A DNA stretch of 64,000 bases from RPRB01 sp035501615. GTDB lineage: Bacteria; Myxococcota; Myxococcia; Myxococcales; Myxococcaceae. Each line of letters starts with the position of its first letter. The stretch's first letter is position 1. The translations under genes and the position numbers were made by a program. The notes under the pieces are model-generated. The model was not told where the DNA came from, ran no database searches, and worked only from the letters and a program-made list of their open reading frames with translations. Positions 31,560-41,475 of this stretch are shown piece by piece. The stretch is taken from the NCBI GenBank assembly GCA_035501615.1, contig DATJVY010000155.1, positions 1 to 64,000 on the forward strand, written 5' to 3'.

Positions 31560-32714
31560 ATGGCGTCCTGGGAACGCAAACGCCAGCCTGACGACGTGCC
31601 GACGCCCGTGGCCGTTGCCGTGTCCGACTTCTGCCGGCGCGCGGGAGCTCCGGCGTCGCCGCACGCGGTGCGACAGGCGCTCTCCGTGGTCGCCGAGCCG
31701 GACGACTTCCGCGTCCGCGCCGTGACCGACGGAGAGCCGCCTGCCCGCCCACTCGGCCCGTTCGCGGTGGTGGACGTCGCGCGCGGGACGCCGGTGGAGA
31801 CCGCGAGTCTCCGCGAGCGGTCCGGCTACTACGCGCTGGTCGAGGAGATGCTCAGGCTCCAGGACGCGCAGCCCCGCGCGGACACCGAGGCGCGCGCCGC
31901 GCCGCCGCGCGCGGTGGCAGCTCCCGCCGAGCCGCCGGCCCAGCGGGTCGAGGAGGCGCCCCCCGCCTCCCGCGCACGGGAGTCAGGCCACGACGCCACC
32001 CGCCCCGCGTCGGTCGCCGAGCGGATCGCCCCGCGCCGCCGGTCTGCACAGCCTCCGGCTCCGCCCCGGGGGCGCTTCACGCAGGTCGAGACTCAGCGTG
32101 CGCCGCTCGACTCCCTGGAAGGGCCCGAGGGCCGGACCATCCTGGAAGCTCTCCTCGGCCAGCACGACCACCGGCCGGCGCTGCTCCGCGCGCTCGCGCA
32201 GGGGTACGCCGGCCACCGGGGGGCCGAGCCGACCGCTCCCGAGCTGGACGCGCTCCTCGAGGGCCACGGGCTCCTGGGGGCGGCCGAGACCCGCGAGCGC
32301 GAGCTCATCCTCGCGGCGCTCTCCGAGCACCGGGGTGCGCTCGGCCGGGTGGCCTGGGTGCTCGGGCTGAGGGGGGCCGAGCTCGGGACGCTCGTCACCC
32401 GGCTCGGGCTCGGTGCCGAGGTGGATCGCATCCGGGAGCGCTTCCGCCGGGAGACGCTCGCCCCGACCAGCTGGACGGCCAGGCTCGACCTGCTCGGGCG
32501 GCGCAAGTACCTCGAGGACCTCGGGGTGGCGCGTGAGTTCGAGGAGCGGCTGCGCGCCGACCTGGTGCGCGAGCTCCAGGGGCCAGCGCCCGACGGCGGC
32601 GAGGGGCCGGAGGCGCTCGCCCGCCGCCTCTCGGTCTCGCCCACGCTCGTCCACCGCGCGCTCGAGCGGCTCGGTCTTCTCTCCGAGGCGAACGCCTCGA
32701 CCCCCCTCCCCTGA
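31560..32714 (+). CDS. Fis-type helix-turn-helix protein of unknown function
   Basis: The protein is 384 residues from the ATG chosen; an ATG 27 bases upstream in frame is equally possible because neither has a clear ribosome site. The N-terminal 95 residues are well ordered (VPTPVAVAVSDFCRRAGAP). An Ala/Pro/Arg linker follows (about 100-175). Residues of about 230-275 contain a Fis-like helix-turn-helix (RELILAALSEHRGALGRVAWVLGLRGAELGTLVTRLGL), and the C-terminus has another HTH-like LSVSPTLVHRALERLGL. A DNA-binding role is likely. The FmdB-type gene follows 5 bases later. Confidence 0.7.
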   Translation: MASWERKRQPDDVPTPVAVAVSDFCRRAGAPASPHAVRQALSVVAEPDDFRVRAVTDGEPPARPLGPFAVVDVARGTPVETASLRERSGYYALVEEMLRLQDAQPRADTEARAAPPRAVAAPAEPPAQRVEEAPPASRARESGHDATRPASVAERIAPRRRSAQPPAPPRGRFTQVETQRAPLDSLEGPEGRTILEALLGQHDHRPALLRALAQGYAGHRGAEPTAPELDALLEGHGLLGAAETRERELILAALSEHRGALGRVAWVLGLRGAELGTLVTRLGLGAEVDRIRERFRRETLAPTSWTARLDLLGRRKYLEDLGVAREFEERLRADLVRELQGPAPDGGEGPEALARRLSVSPTLVHRALERLGLLSEANASTPLP

Positions 32715-32719
32715 TCTCC

Positions 32720-33094
32720 ATGCCCATCTACGAATACGAATGCAGTCAGTGCCACGCGACCTCGGATGCGCTCCAGAAGGTGAACGACCCCGCTCCGGAG
32801 ACCTGCCCGCGCTGCGGCGCTCGGAACACCCTGTCCCGGCTCCTGAGCCGCACGAGCTTCGTCCTCAAGGGCGGCGGCTGGTACGCCGACCTCTACTCGT
32901 CCAGCAAGGGGAAGCCCGACGCCGGCGAGGCGAAGCCCGCGGCCAAGGCGGACGGCGCACCGGCGGCGACGCCCGCCAGCAGCGGCTCGAGCTCCGGCAG
33001 CTCGGAGTCCGGCTCCAGCTCGAGCTCCGGCTCGAGCTCGTCCGGAAGCGGGCCGGTGAACTCGGCTCCGAAGGTCGCCGCCGCCAAGGCGTGA
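32720..33094 (+). CDS. FmdB-family zinc-ribbon protein with Ser/Gly tail
   Basis: Residues 1-50 are the FmdB-type zinc ribbon: MPIYEYECSQC, then CPRCG, followed by the conserved LSRTSFVLKGGGWY end. FmdB relatives are putative regulators. The last 45 residues are low complexity, first Ala/Lys and then almost only Ser and Gly, and probably disordered. The total of 124 residues is longer than the usual 70-110 because of this tail. It is between the Fis-like gene and a lipoprotein gene, all on the plus strand. Confidence 0.88.
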   Translation: MPIYEYECSQCHATSDALQKVNDPAPETCPRCGARNTLSRLLSRTSFVLKGGGWYADLYSSSKGKPDAGEAKPAAKADGAPAATPASSGSSSGSSESGSSSSSGSSSSGSGPVNSAPKVAAAKA

Positions 33095-33096
33095 GC

Positions 33097-33798
33097 ATGG
33101 GGGAGCGCCGGAGAGCGGGACTGCTGCTCGCCGCGCTCCTCGCCGGCTGCAGCGGGCACAGCGCGATGGGGATCGACGGGCGGGAGGCCGTGCTCCGCGA
33201 GATTCGCTCCTCCCCGGCACGCTGGCTCGCGGTCTCCTGCGTCCGGGTGCACCTGGACGCGAGCCCGGGGCGCACGTTCGTGCTCGGAGGCCCGCTGGAG
33301 GAGCAGGACCCGGGCTGGCCCGGGCGGAGCGAGGGTGTCCTTCCCGCCGGCACGCCCGTGCAGCTGCTCGACGTCTCGTTCCCCGGCGCCGAGGCTCGCG
33401 CCGCGCGACCGGAGGGGACGCCCCGGGACCAGATCTGGGTGCGCCTCGGGCTGCCTGGGGGATCCACCGCGATCCTCCCCCTTCCCGACCGGCCTCGCTC
33501 CGAGCAGGAGTTCTGGGCCACCCTCGGGCAGTGGGTGAGCGGGCTCGACCCCGCGCTGCAGACCACCGGCTGGAACGACGCGGTCGTGGAGGCGGTGCGC
33601 ACCCGCCACACCGTCATCGAGATGCCGGAGGCGGCGGTCGTCGCTGCCTGGGGCCCCCCGGAGCGCAGGGAGCAGCGCTTCGAGGCCGGCGCACGGCACG
33701 AGACCTGGACCTGGCCGGGGGGCGCGCGGCGGGCCGAGCTGCGCGACGGGCAGCTGGTCGAGTCGCGGGCGCCGGACGCTACCGGAACCGTCCCCTGA
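33097..33798 (+). CDS. lipoprotein of unknown function
   Basis: The 233-residue protein begins with a lipoprotein signal (AGLLLAALLAGC, probable Cys18). The mature part is predicted as mostly beta strands (RTFVLGGPLEE, TPVQLLDVSFPGAE, QIWVRLGLPGGSTAILPLP), and the last 60 residues (PEAAVVAAWGPPERREQRFEAG) resemble small outer-membrane assembly-type domains only loosely. The ATG has AAGG upstream; an in-frame GTG two codons earlier overlaps the fmdB-like stop. The 3' end overlaps the convergent PHP gene by 20 bases. Confidence 0.7.
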   Translation: MGERRRAGLLLAALLAGCSGHSAMGIDGREAVLREIRSSPARWLAVSCVRVHLDASPGRTFVLGGPLEEQDPGWPGRSEGVLPAGTPVQLLDVSFPGAEARAARPEGTPRDQIWVRLGLPGGSTAILPLPDRPRSEQEFWATLGQWVSGLDPALQTTGWNDAVVEAVRTRHTVIEMPEAAVVAAWGPPERREQRFEAGARHETWTWPGGARRAELRDGQLVESRAPDATGTVP

Positions 33799-34498
33799 AT
33801 CCCTTCTTCTTCCGGGGGCGCTCCTGCTCGCGGGCCTCCCCGGGACGTCCGAGCCTGGGCAGCTCGCCCACCATCACCGGCCAGTAGGCCTTGCCGCGGA
33901 GGGCGCCGAGGAGCTCGGCCTGGTTCGCCGGCCGGTCCCGGAAGAAGGTCGCGCCCCGGCCCACCTCGTCGAGCGTCAGCTTGGCGTCGCTCCCGCCCAC
34001 GCAGGGGAGGCCGAGCTTCTCGGAGGCCTCCACGGCCAGGTCGTTCGCCGGCTGGCGGACACGGGCGTTGTACCCCTCGATGGCCGAGAGCCCCTCCATG
34101 CCCAGCACCTGGTCGAGCGCGGGTGTGGGGAAGTCTCGGTCGTAGGGCCGCGCGGCCACCACCACCGCTCCGAGCGAGAGCACCTTGGGGATGCACTCGA
34201 CGGCACTCCAGGGCTTCTCCCGGTTGCTGCCCCAGAGCTGGACCGGCTCCGGCGCCTGCTCCGGCCGGGGGAAGAAGCAGAGGAACTGGCCGCGGTCGGT
34301 CGCCAGCTCCAGGCCCACGAAGATGCGCAGCGGCGTCTTGGGCTGGAGGTCGAAGAGCTCCTCGCAGCCGTCCTGGGTGTTGGTCTCGGTGAAGGCGACT
34401 CCCTCGAGGCCGAGGGAAGCGGCCCGCTCGAGGACGGCGCGGGGCTCGAGGTTGCAGCCCCGCGAGAGGTGGCTGTGGACGTGGAGGTCGATGAGCAT
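33779..34498 (-). CDS. PHP-domain phosphoesterase
   Basis: The 239-residue protein has the PHP opening MLIDLHVHSHLSRGC with the first metal ligands (His6, His8), a GVAFTETN strand with an acidic ligand, GLELATDRGQFLCFF and the late GGSDAKLTLDEVGRGAT motif. PHP proteins are trinuclear-metal phosphoesterases. This short, stand-alone type is related to TrpH/YciV-like enzymes, but the substrate is unknown. The C-terminus is basic (RPRKKKGFRGRFR). No operon partner is evident. Confidence 0.85.
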   Translation of the reverse strand: MLIDLHVHSHLSRGCNLEPRAVLERAASLGLEGVAFTETNTQDGCEELFDLQPKTPLRIFVGLELATDRGQFLCFFPRPEQAPEPVQLWGSNREKPWSAVECIPKVLSLGAVVVAARPYDRDFPTPALDQVLGMEGLSAIEGYNARVRQPANDLAVEASEKLGLPCVGGSDAKLTLDEVGRGATFFRDRPANQAELLGALRGKAYWPVMVGELPRLGRPGEAREQERPRKKKGFRGRFR

Positions 34499-34551
34499 GG
34501 GGTGCAGGAGGGCCCGCGGCTAGCACGGACCTGCGCCCCGGGTCGAGCCGT

Positions 34552-34812
34552 TCAGGCGAGGGCCGTGGGGTACAAGGGGATCGGCGCCCGGAGCTCCTCC
34601 TTCGTCCGGATGAGGTAGCCCATCAGCATGAGCGAGGAGCCGTTCTGGAGGGCGCGCTCGGGGTCCCGGGCGATGAGCGTCGCGCTGTAGGACATGAAGA
34701 ACTGCGCCAGCTCCTCTCCGGCCTCCCGGGCGATGAGCGCGTGGAGCTGTCTGGGGTCCATGCGCTGGATCTCCTGGATGAAACGAACCGCCGCGTCTTT
34801 CTTGGAGTTCAA
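34552..34812 (-). CDS. small conserved-looking cytoplasmic protein
   Basis: The 86-residue protein appears to start at a TTG with GAGGG seven bases upstream; there is no ATG or GTG at a sensible place. The sequence is almost fully helical (KKDAAVRFIQEIQRMDPRQLHALIARE, then ALQNGSSLMLMGYLIRTKEELRAP). No motif points to a function. It is divergent from a 67-codon gene with 133 bases between them, a region containing a TTGACA box. Codon use matches the core genes, so I consider it real. Confidence 0.6.
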   Translation of the reverse strand: MNSKKDAAVRFIQEIQRMDPRQLHALIAREAGEELAQFFMSYSATLIARDPERALQNGSSLMLMGYLIRTKEELRAPIPLYPTALA

Positions 34813-34877
34813 GACTCGCCCTCGCCCCGCCGCCCTCCATCGAGGGTGGTCATGCCCCCCGGTGCGCGCCACCGTCT

Positions 34878-34909
34878 TTGACACCCCTTCCGCCTGCATG
34901 CCATACAAC
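34878..34909 (+). promoter_or_regulatory. possible sigma70-type promoter
   Basis: A perfect TTGACA at 34878-34883 lies in the divergent gap before the 67-codon gene. The best -10 candidates are CATACA (18-base spacer) or TACAAC (20-base spacer), both imperfect. A perfect -35 hexamer is rare in this GC-rich DNA, so the site is worth noting, but the weak -10 keeps confidence low. Confidence 0.35.
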
Positions 34910-34945
34910 CAGGCGGGCGGCGGTCCTCCGGGGAGGGGGCGGCGC

Positions 34946-35149
34946 ATGTTCACGGGCGTGAAGGTGTTCTCGGCCACCAAGGCTCGGGAGCGGGAGGAGC
35001 TCGGCGAGAACGTCACCCGCTGGCTCAAGAGCAACGCCGACCTGGAAGTCGTGGACCGGGTCGTCTGCCAGTCGAGCGACAACGAGTTCCACTGCTACTC
35101 GCTGGTCCTCTTCTACCGGGACCGGCCCAAGAGCGAGCCCCGCGGCTGA
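34946..35149 (+). CDS. 67-residue protein of unknown function
   Basis: The ATG follows a strong purine-rich ribosome site (GGGAGGGGG) by a few bases. The product is a compact single-domain protein with helix SATKAREREELGENVTRWLKS and strands LEVVDRVVCQSSDNEFHCYSLVLFYR, which suggests a small alpha-beta fold. It contains two cysteines. No signal or membrane segment is seen. I do not recognise a family. A longer in-frame start at 34898 (MPYNQAGG) is possible but has no ribosome site. Confidence 0.65.
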   Translation: MFTGVKVFSATKAREREELGENVTRWLKSNADLEVVDRVVCQSSDNEFHCYSLVLFYRDRPKSEPRG

Positions 35150-35268
35150 GGCGTCCGGGGGAGGCGGCTGGAGTCGAGGACCTGGTGCGTCCGGTGGATG
35201 GTCCGCAACGAGCGGTCGTCCGGAAGCAAGGACGGGCGCGCACGGGGCGTCCTAGGCTCGCCCACTCC

Positions 35269-37476
35269 ATGCGCCATGCGCCCCGGTTCCTGTCACTCCT
35301 CGCCGTCGCCGCCTGCGCCTCGACCGGTGGCGCGCCCCCTCCCCCGGCACCGGAGCGCCACGCTCCCCCGGCCGAGGCGAGCGCCCGGGTGCCGCCCCCG
35401 CCCGAGGTGCCGATGAGACCGCTGCCGGGAGGTGGGGCCGCACCTGCTGCCGCGGAGGATGCGGCGGCGCCGGTCGAGGTGCTGGTCCGCCAGCACGGCG
35501 AGGCCGCACGGGCCCGGGCCGAGCGCGGGGTGGCGCAGGTGGCAGCCCTCTGGCGCCCCGAGGACGGCGACGGCCTGGCCCGCGACCGCTTCGTCACCTC
35601 CGCCTTCGTCGCCGACCCGGCGCTGCTGGCCCGGACGCGGGACCGGCTCGCCGAGGCCTTCGAGGCGGCCGACGGACATCTGCTCGAGATTGGCCGGACC
35701 TGGCGCGCCGGGGCCGAGCTCGAGCGGGGCCCGGAGCTGCCGGTGGACGCGCTGCTCGCGGCGCTGGACCCGGGGGCGCACCTACAGGACGACCTCTTCG
35801 CCTCGAAGGTGGCCTTCACGGCGCTCCTCAACTGGCCCCTGGACTCGCTCGACGAGATGGTGTCGCAGGGGCCCGGCTGGTCCCGGACCCGCTGGGCCGA
35901 GGCCCGGCTCACCGGCCGGTTCTCCATCCGGCCCTCCGCTGTGGCCCTCGCGCAGCGCGCGGAGGCCTCCTCCGCCGCCGAGGCCTACGTCGCGGGCTAC
36001 AACCTGTGGGTCCACCACCTGGTCGGCGAGGGCGGACAGCGGCCGTTCCCGAAGGGGAAGCGGCTGCTCAGCCACTGGAACCTGCGCGATCAGATCAAGG
36101 CCGACTACGCCGAGGGCCGGCTGGGACTCGTGCGCCAGCGCCTGCTCCGCTCCGCCATCGAGCGCATCGTCACCCAGGAGATTCCGCGGGCGGTCATCGA
36201 CGACCCCCGTCTGGACTGGGACCCGGTGAAGAACGTCGTGGCAGCGGCGCCGGCCGGCGAGGTCGAGCCCCGGCCGTCGGCCCAGACCGGCAAGGGCGTC
36301 ACGCCGCTCGCGGTGAGCAGCGAGCGCGAGCCGGACACCCGGTACGCGATGCTCCTCCGCAACTTCCAGGCCGCGCGGCGTACGGACCAGGACTCGCCCT
36401 TCGCGCCCACGGAGATGGATCGGCGGTTCCGGCTGGACTACGAGATTCCCGAGGCGCGTTTCCGGGCGCTGCTCGAATCCATCGTCACCTCGCCGCTGGC
36501 CCCGAAGGTGGCCGCGCTCGTCCAGCGGCGCCTCGGCCGGCCGCTCGAGCCGCACGACCTCTGGTACGCAGGCTTCAGCGCCCGCTCCCGCTTCCCCGAG
36601 GCGAAGCTCGATGCGCTGACCCGCAAGCGCTATCCCACTCCGGAGGCGTACGCGAAGGACATGCCGCGCCTGCTGCGGCAGCTTGGCTTCACCCCGGCGA
36701 AGGCGAAGTGGCTCGCCGAGCACATCGTGGTGGACCCGGCCCGGGGCTCGGGGCACGCGCTGCAATCGGCACGGCGGGGGGACCTGCCTCACCTGCGCAC
36801 CCGGGTCGCTCCGGGAGGCATGGACTACAAGGGCTACAACATCGCGGTCCACGAGATGGGCCACAACGTCGAGCAGCTCTTCTCGCTCTACGAGGTGGAC
36901 AGCACGCTGCTCGCCGGCGTTCCGGGCAACGCTTTCACCGAGGCGCTGGCCTTCACCTTCCAGGCGCGGGACCTCGAGCTGCTCGGGCTCGGGAAGCCCA
37001 CTGCGCGCGACGAGCGGCTCCGGACGCTGAACGACTTCTGGCAGACCTGGGAGATCGCCGGGGTCGCGCTGGTGGACATCGCGGTGTGGCACTGGATGTA
37101 CGAGCACCCCGACGCCACGCCCGCGCAGCTCCGCGAAGCGACGGTGCGGATCGCCCGGGACCTCTGGAATCGCTCCTACGCGCCGGTCCTGGGCGAGAAG
37201 GACTCCGCGCTGCTCGGCATCTACTCGCACATGGTCGCGCCGTCGTTCCTGTACCTGCCGGCGTATCCGCTGGGGCACCTCATCGCCTTCCAGCTCGAGG
37301 AGAAGCTGAAGGGGGCGCGCTCCGGCGCCGAGTTCGAGCGGATCGCCTCGTTCGGGAGGGTGACGCCGGACTTCTGGATGGTGCACGCCACCGGCGCGCC
37401 GATCTCGGCCGAGCCGCTGCTCCGGGCGACCGAGGCGGCGGTCACCGCCGAGGAGCACGCGGCCCCCGCGCGCTGA
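35269..37476 (+). CDS. zinc metallopeptidase lipoprotein (HExxH gluzincin type)
   Basis: The 735-residue protein starts with a lipoprotein signal (LSLLAVAAC, Cys16) and a Pro/Ala-rich tether (about 20-65). The catalytic motif is HEMGHN (His528, Glu529, His532) and a candidate third ligand Glu558 is in TEALAF, the 25-30 residue spacing seen in M3-like gluzincins. A peptidase anchored on the outer membrane or periplasmic side is therefore likely. The first half has helical segments without a known motif. The start was set at the signal peptide; the frame is open 28 codons upstream. No clear operon partner. Confidence 0.8.
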   Translation: MRHAPRFLSLLAVAACASTGGAPPPPAPERHAPPAEASARVPPPPEVPMRPLPGGGAAPAAAEDAAAPVEVLVRQHGEAARARAERGVAQVAALWRPEDGDGLARDRFVTSAFVADPALLARTRDRLAEAFEAADGHLLEIGRTWRAGAELERGPELPVDALLAALDPGAHLQDDLFASKVAFTALLNWPLDSLDEMVSQGPGWSRTRWAEARLTGRFSIRPSAVALAQRAEASSAAEAYVAGYNLWVHHLVGEGGQRPFPKGKRLLSHWNLRDQIKADYAEGRLGLVRQRLLRSAIERIVTQEIPRAVIDDPRLDWDPVKNVVAAAPAGEVEPRPSAQTGKGVTPLAVSSEREPDTRYAMLLRNFQAARRTDQDSPFAPTEMDRRFRLDYEIPEARFRALLESIVTSPLAPKVAALVQRRLGRPLEPHDLWYAGFSARSRFPEAKLDALTRKRYPTPEAYAKDMPRLLRQLGFTPAKAKWLAEHIVVDPARGSGHALQSARRGDLPHLRTRVAPGGMDYKGYNIAVHEMGHNVEQLFSLYEVDSTLLAGVPGNAFTEALAFTFQARDLELLGLGKPTARDERLRTLNDFWQTWEIAGVALVDIAVWHWMYEHPDATPAQLREATVRIARDLWNRSYAPVLGEKDSALLGIYSHMVAPSFLYLPAYPLGHLIAFQLEEKLKGARSGAEFERIASFGRVTPDFWMVHATGAPISAEPLLRATEAAVTAEEHAAPAR

Positions 37477-37538
37477 AGGGCGCAGGAGACCACGGCAGCG
37501 CCGCGGACGGACAGGGATGCCTCCGCCTCCGCGCTACC

Positions 37539-37570
37539 GCCCCGGCCGCCCCGGCCGCCCCGGCCGCCCC
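37539..37570. repeat. 9-bp tandem repeat, about 3.5 copies
   Basis: The unit GCCCCGGCC is repeated three times, followed by GCCCC, without any mismatch. It lies in the 207-base gap between the metallopeptidase and glgE. The rest of this gap shows no gene. Repeats of this sort can change copy number by slippage and may affect the distance of upstream elements from glgE, but no promoter is recognised here. Confidence 0.8.
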
Positions 37571-37683
37571 GAGGTAGGTCCTCCCGGGCCGGTGTACGAG
37601 CGACCGGCGGTGAACACTGACCAGGCGCCGGGTGCGCTCGGGATCACGGTGCGGCGCGCCCCATCGTGTACAGCTTCCCCGGA

Positions 37684-39807
37684 ATGGCCGAGCACGCCCC
37701 GCACGACGAGACCGCCTCTCCCGACGTGCCGAGTCCCCTCGCCCGCGGCACCGGCCGCGCCGGGGGACCCACGCGCGGTCCGGCGTCGATCCGAGCCGCG
37801 GAGGTGCATCCGGCCGAGGGCACCGGCCGCGCCGCGAGCATGGTCATCGAGGCGGTCTCGCCCGAGCTCGACGGCGGCCGTTCCGCGGTGAAGCGCATCG
37901 CCGGTGAGCCGCTGCGGGTGGAGGCGGACATCTTCAAGGAAGGGCACGACCTCCTCGCCGCGGTCGTGTGGTGGCGCCAGGTCGCCCCATCGGCCGACGC
38001 GGGGCCGTGGCGCGCCGTCCCGATGCGCCCGCTGGGGAACGACCGGTGGACCGCCGAGGTGACGCTCGGGCCACCCGGGCGGGTGGTCTTCACGGTCGAG
38101 GCCTGGCCGGATCCCTACCGGAGCTGGGTGTCGGAGCTGGAGCGCAAGGTGGCCGTGGGCCGCGACGTCCGGAGCGAGCTCCTGGAGGGCGCCGCCCTGC
38201 TCCGGGCCTGCGCCGCGCGCGCCGACGCGGCACGAGCGAGCCACGACGCGCAGCTGCTCGACGAGACGGCCGCCGCGCTGGCGGGGCCACCGGTGGACGC
38301 CATCGCCCGCGCGACCGAGACCCGGGTGGTCGATGCCGCCGCTCGCCACCCCGACCGGACGCTCGGCCGGCGGGATCCGCTGGAGCGGCCGGTCCTGGTG
38401 GAGCGCGAGCGGGCGCGGTGCGGGGCTTGGTACGAGCTCTTCCCCCGGAGCGCCGCGCACGCCGAGCGTCACGGAACCTTCGAGGACACGGCGGCGCTCC
38501 TTCCCGAGATCGAGCGGCTCGGATTCGACGTCGTCTACCTGCCGCCCATCCATCCCATCGGCCGCACCGCGCGGAAGGGCAGGAACAACGCCCCGCGGGC
38601 AGGGCCCTCCGACGTGGGCAGCCCGTGGGCCGTCGGGGCGCGCGAGGGCGGCCACACCGCCGTCCACCCCGAGCTGGGCACGGTGGAGGACTTCCGCCGC
38701 TTCGTGGGGCGCGCCGCCGAGCACGGCCTGGAGGTGGCGCTGGACCTCGCTTTCCAGTGCTCGCCCGACCATCCGTGGATCCACGAGCATCCGGAGTGGT
38801 TCCAGCACCGGCCCGACGGCACCATCAAGACCGCCGAGAACCCACCCAAGCGCTACGACGACATCGTCAACTTCGACTTCCTCGGGCCCGGGCGGACGAC
38901 GCTCTGGCCCGCGCTCCTCGACGTGGTCCTCTTCTGGGTCGGCCAGGGGGTCCGCATCTTCCGGGTGGACAACCCCCACACCAAGCCCCTGCCCTTCTGG
39001 GAGTGGCTGCTCGCCGAGGCGCGGGAGCACGACCCGGGCCTGGTCTTCCTCTCCGAGGCCTTCACCCGTCCGAAGCTGATGCGCGCCCTGGCGAAGGCGG
39101 GCTTCAGCCAGAGCTACACCTACTTCACCTGGCGGAACCACCGGCGCGCGCTGACCGAGTACCTCGAGGAGCTGCGCCGGCCAGAGTGGGCGGACGCGCT
39201 CCGGCCCAGCCTGTGGCCCAGCACGCCGGACATCCTCCCCGAGGTCCTCCAGCGGGGCGGCCCACCGGCGTTCCGGATCCGCGTGGCGCTGGCCGCGACC
39301 CTCGGCGCCTCCTACGGCATCTATTCGGGCTACGAGTTCTGCGACGCGGGCGTGCTCCAGGGCGAGGAGTCCCGCGACAGCGAGAAGTACCAGCTGGTCG
39401 ACTGGCGTGTCCGGCGCTCGGGCGACATCCGCGACTGGATCGCCCGCCTGAACGCGGTCCGGCACGCCGAGCCGGCGCTCCAGCGGGACGACGGCCTGGA
39501 GTTCCTCGCGTGCGACGACGCCCAGGTCCTCTTCTACGGCAAGCGCACCGAGGACGGCTCGAGCCAGGTCCTGGTGGCGGTGAGCCTCGACCCGTACCGG
39601 AGCCACACCGCGGAGCTGCGGCTGCCGCTCCGGCGCTACGGGCTGGCCGGCCGCGAGGTGGTTGAGGTCGAGGAGCAGCTCGGGGGAGAGCGGCAGCTCT
39701 GGCGCGGGGAGACGGCGTCGGTGACGCTCACCCCCGAGCGACCGGCGGCGGTGTGGACCGTGCGCGCGCCGGCGCGGACCGAGCAGGCCTTCGACTACTT
39801 CGACTGA
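37684..39807 (+). CDS. glgE: GlgE, alpha-1,4-glucan:maltose-1-phosphate maltosyltransferase
   Basis: GlgE transfers maltosyl units from maltose-1-phosphate to the non-reducing end of alpha-glucans. The 707-residue GH13 protein has an N-terminal beta-sandwich (about 60-155), a helical insertion (about 165-225), then the barrel. The nucleophile is Asp429 (FRVDNPHTKP) and the acid/base Glu458 (FLSEAFTRP). Their 29-residue spacing equals that known for the Streptomyces enzyme. Typical motifs WYELFPRSAA and DVVYLPPIHPIG are present. The ATG at 37684 was preferred to a GTG six codons upstream. About 35 residues at the N-terminus exceed the usual family start. treS follows after 15 bases. Confidence 0.95.
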   Translation: MAEHAPHDETASPDVPSPLARGTGRAGGPTRGPASIRAAEVHPAEGTGRAASMVIEAVSPELDGGRSAVKRIAGEPLRVEADIFKEGHDLLAAVVWWRQVAPSADAGPWRAVPMRPLGNDRWTAEVTLGPPGRVVFTVEAWPDPYRSWVSELERKVAVGRDVRSELLEGAALLRACAARADAARASHDAQLLDETAAALAGPPVDAIARATETRVVDAAARHPDRTLGRRDPLERPVLVERERARCGAWYELFPRSAAHAERHGTFEDTAALLPEIERLGFDVVYLPPIHPIGRTARKGRNNAPRAGPSDVGSPWAVGAREGGHTAVHPELGTVEDFRRFVGRAAEHGLEVALDLAFQCSPDHPWIHEHPEWFQHRPDGTIKTAENPPKRYDDIVNFDFLGPGRTTLWPALLDVVLFWVGQGVRIFRVDNPHTKPLPFWEWLLAEAREHDPGLVFLSEAFTRPKLMRALAKAGFSQSYTYFTWRNHRRALTEYLEELRRPEWADALRPSLWPSTPDILPEVLQRGGPPAFRIRVALAATLGASYGIYSGYEFCDAGVLQGEESRDSEKYQLVDWRVRRSGDIRDWIARLNAVRHAEPALQRDDGLEFLACDDAQVLFYGKRTEDGSSQVLVAVSLDPYRSHTAELRLPLRRYGLAGREVVEVEEQLGGERQLWRGETASVTLTPERPAAVWTVRAPARTEQAFDYFD

Positions 39808-39822
39808 GCGGACGGGAGCCCG

Positions 39823-41471
<1,649 letters not shown>

Positions 41472-41475
<4 letters not shown>

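Noticed and set aside
37517..37891. Plus-strand frame coding a Pro/Arg-Gly repeat protein over the 9-bp repeat
   Set aside because: It runs out of frame into glgE, has no ribosome site and derives its pattern from the DNA repeat.
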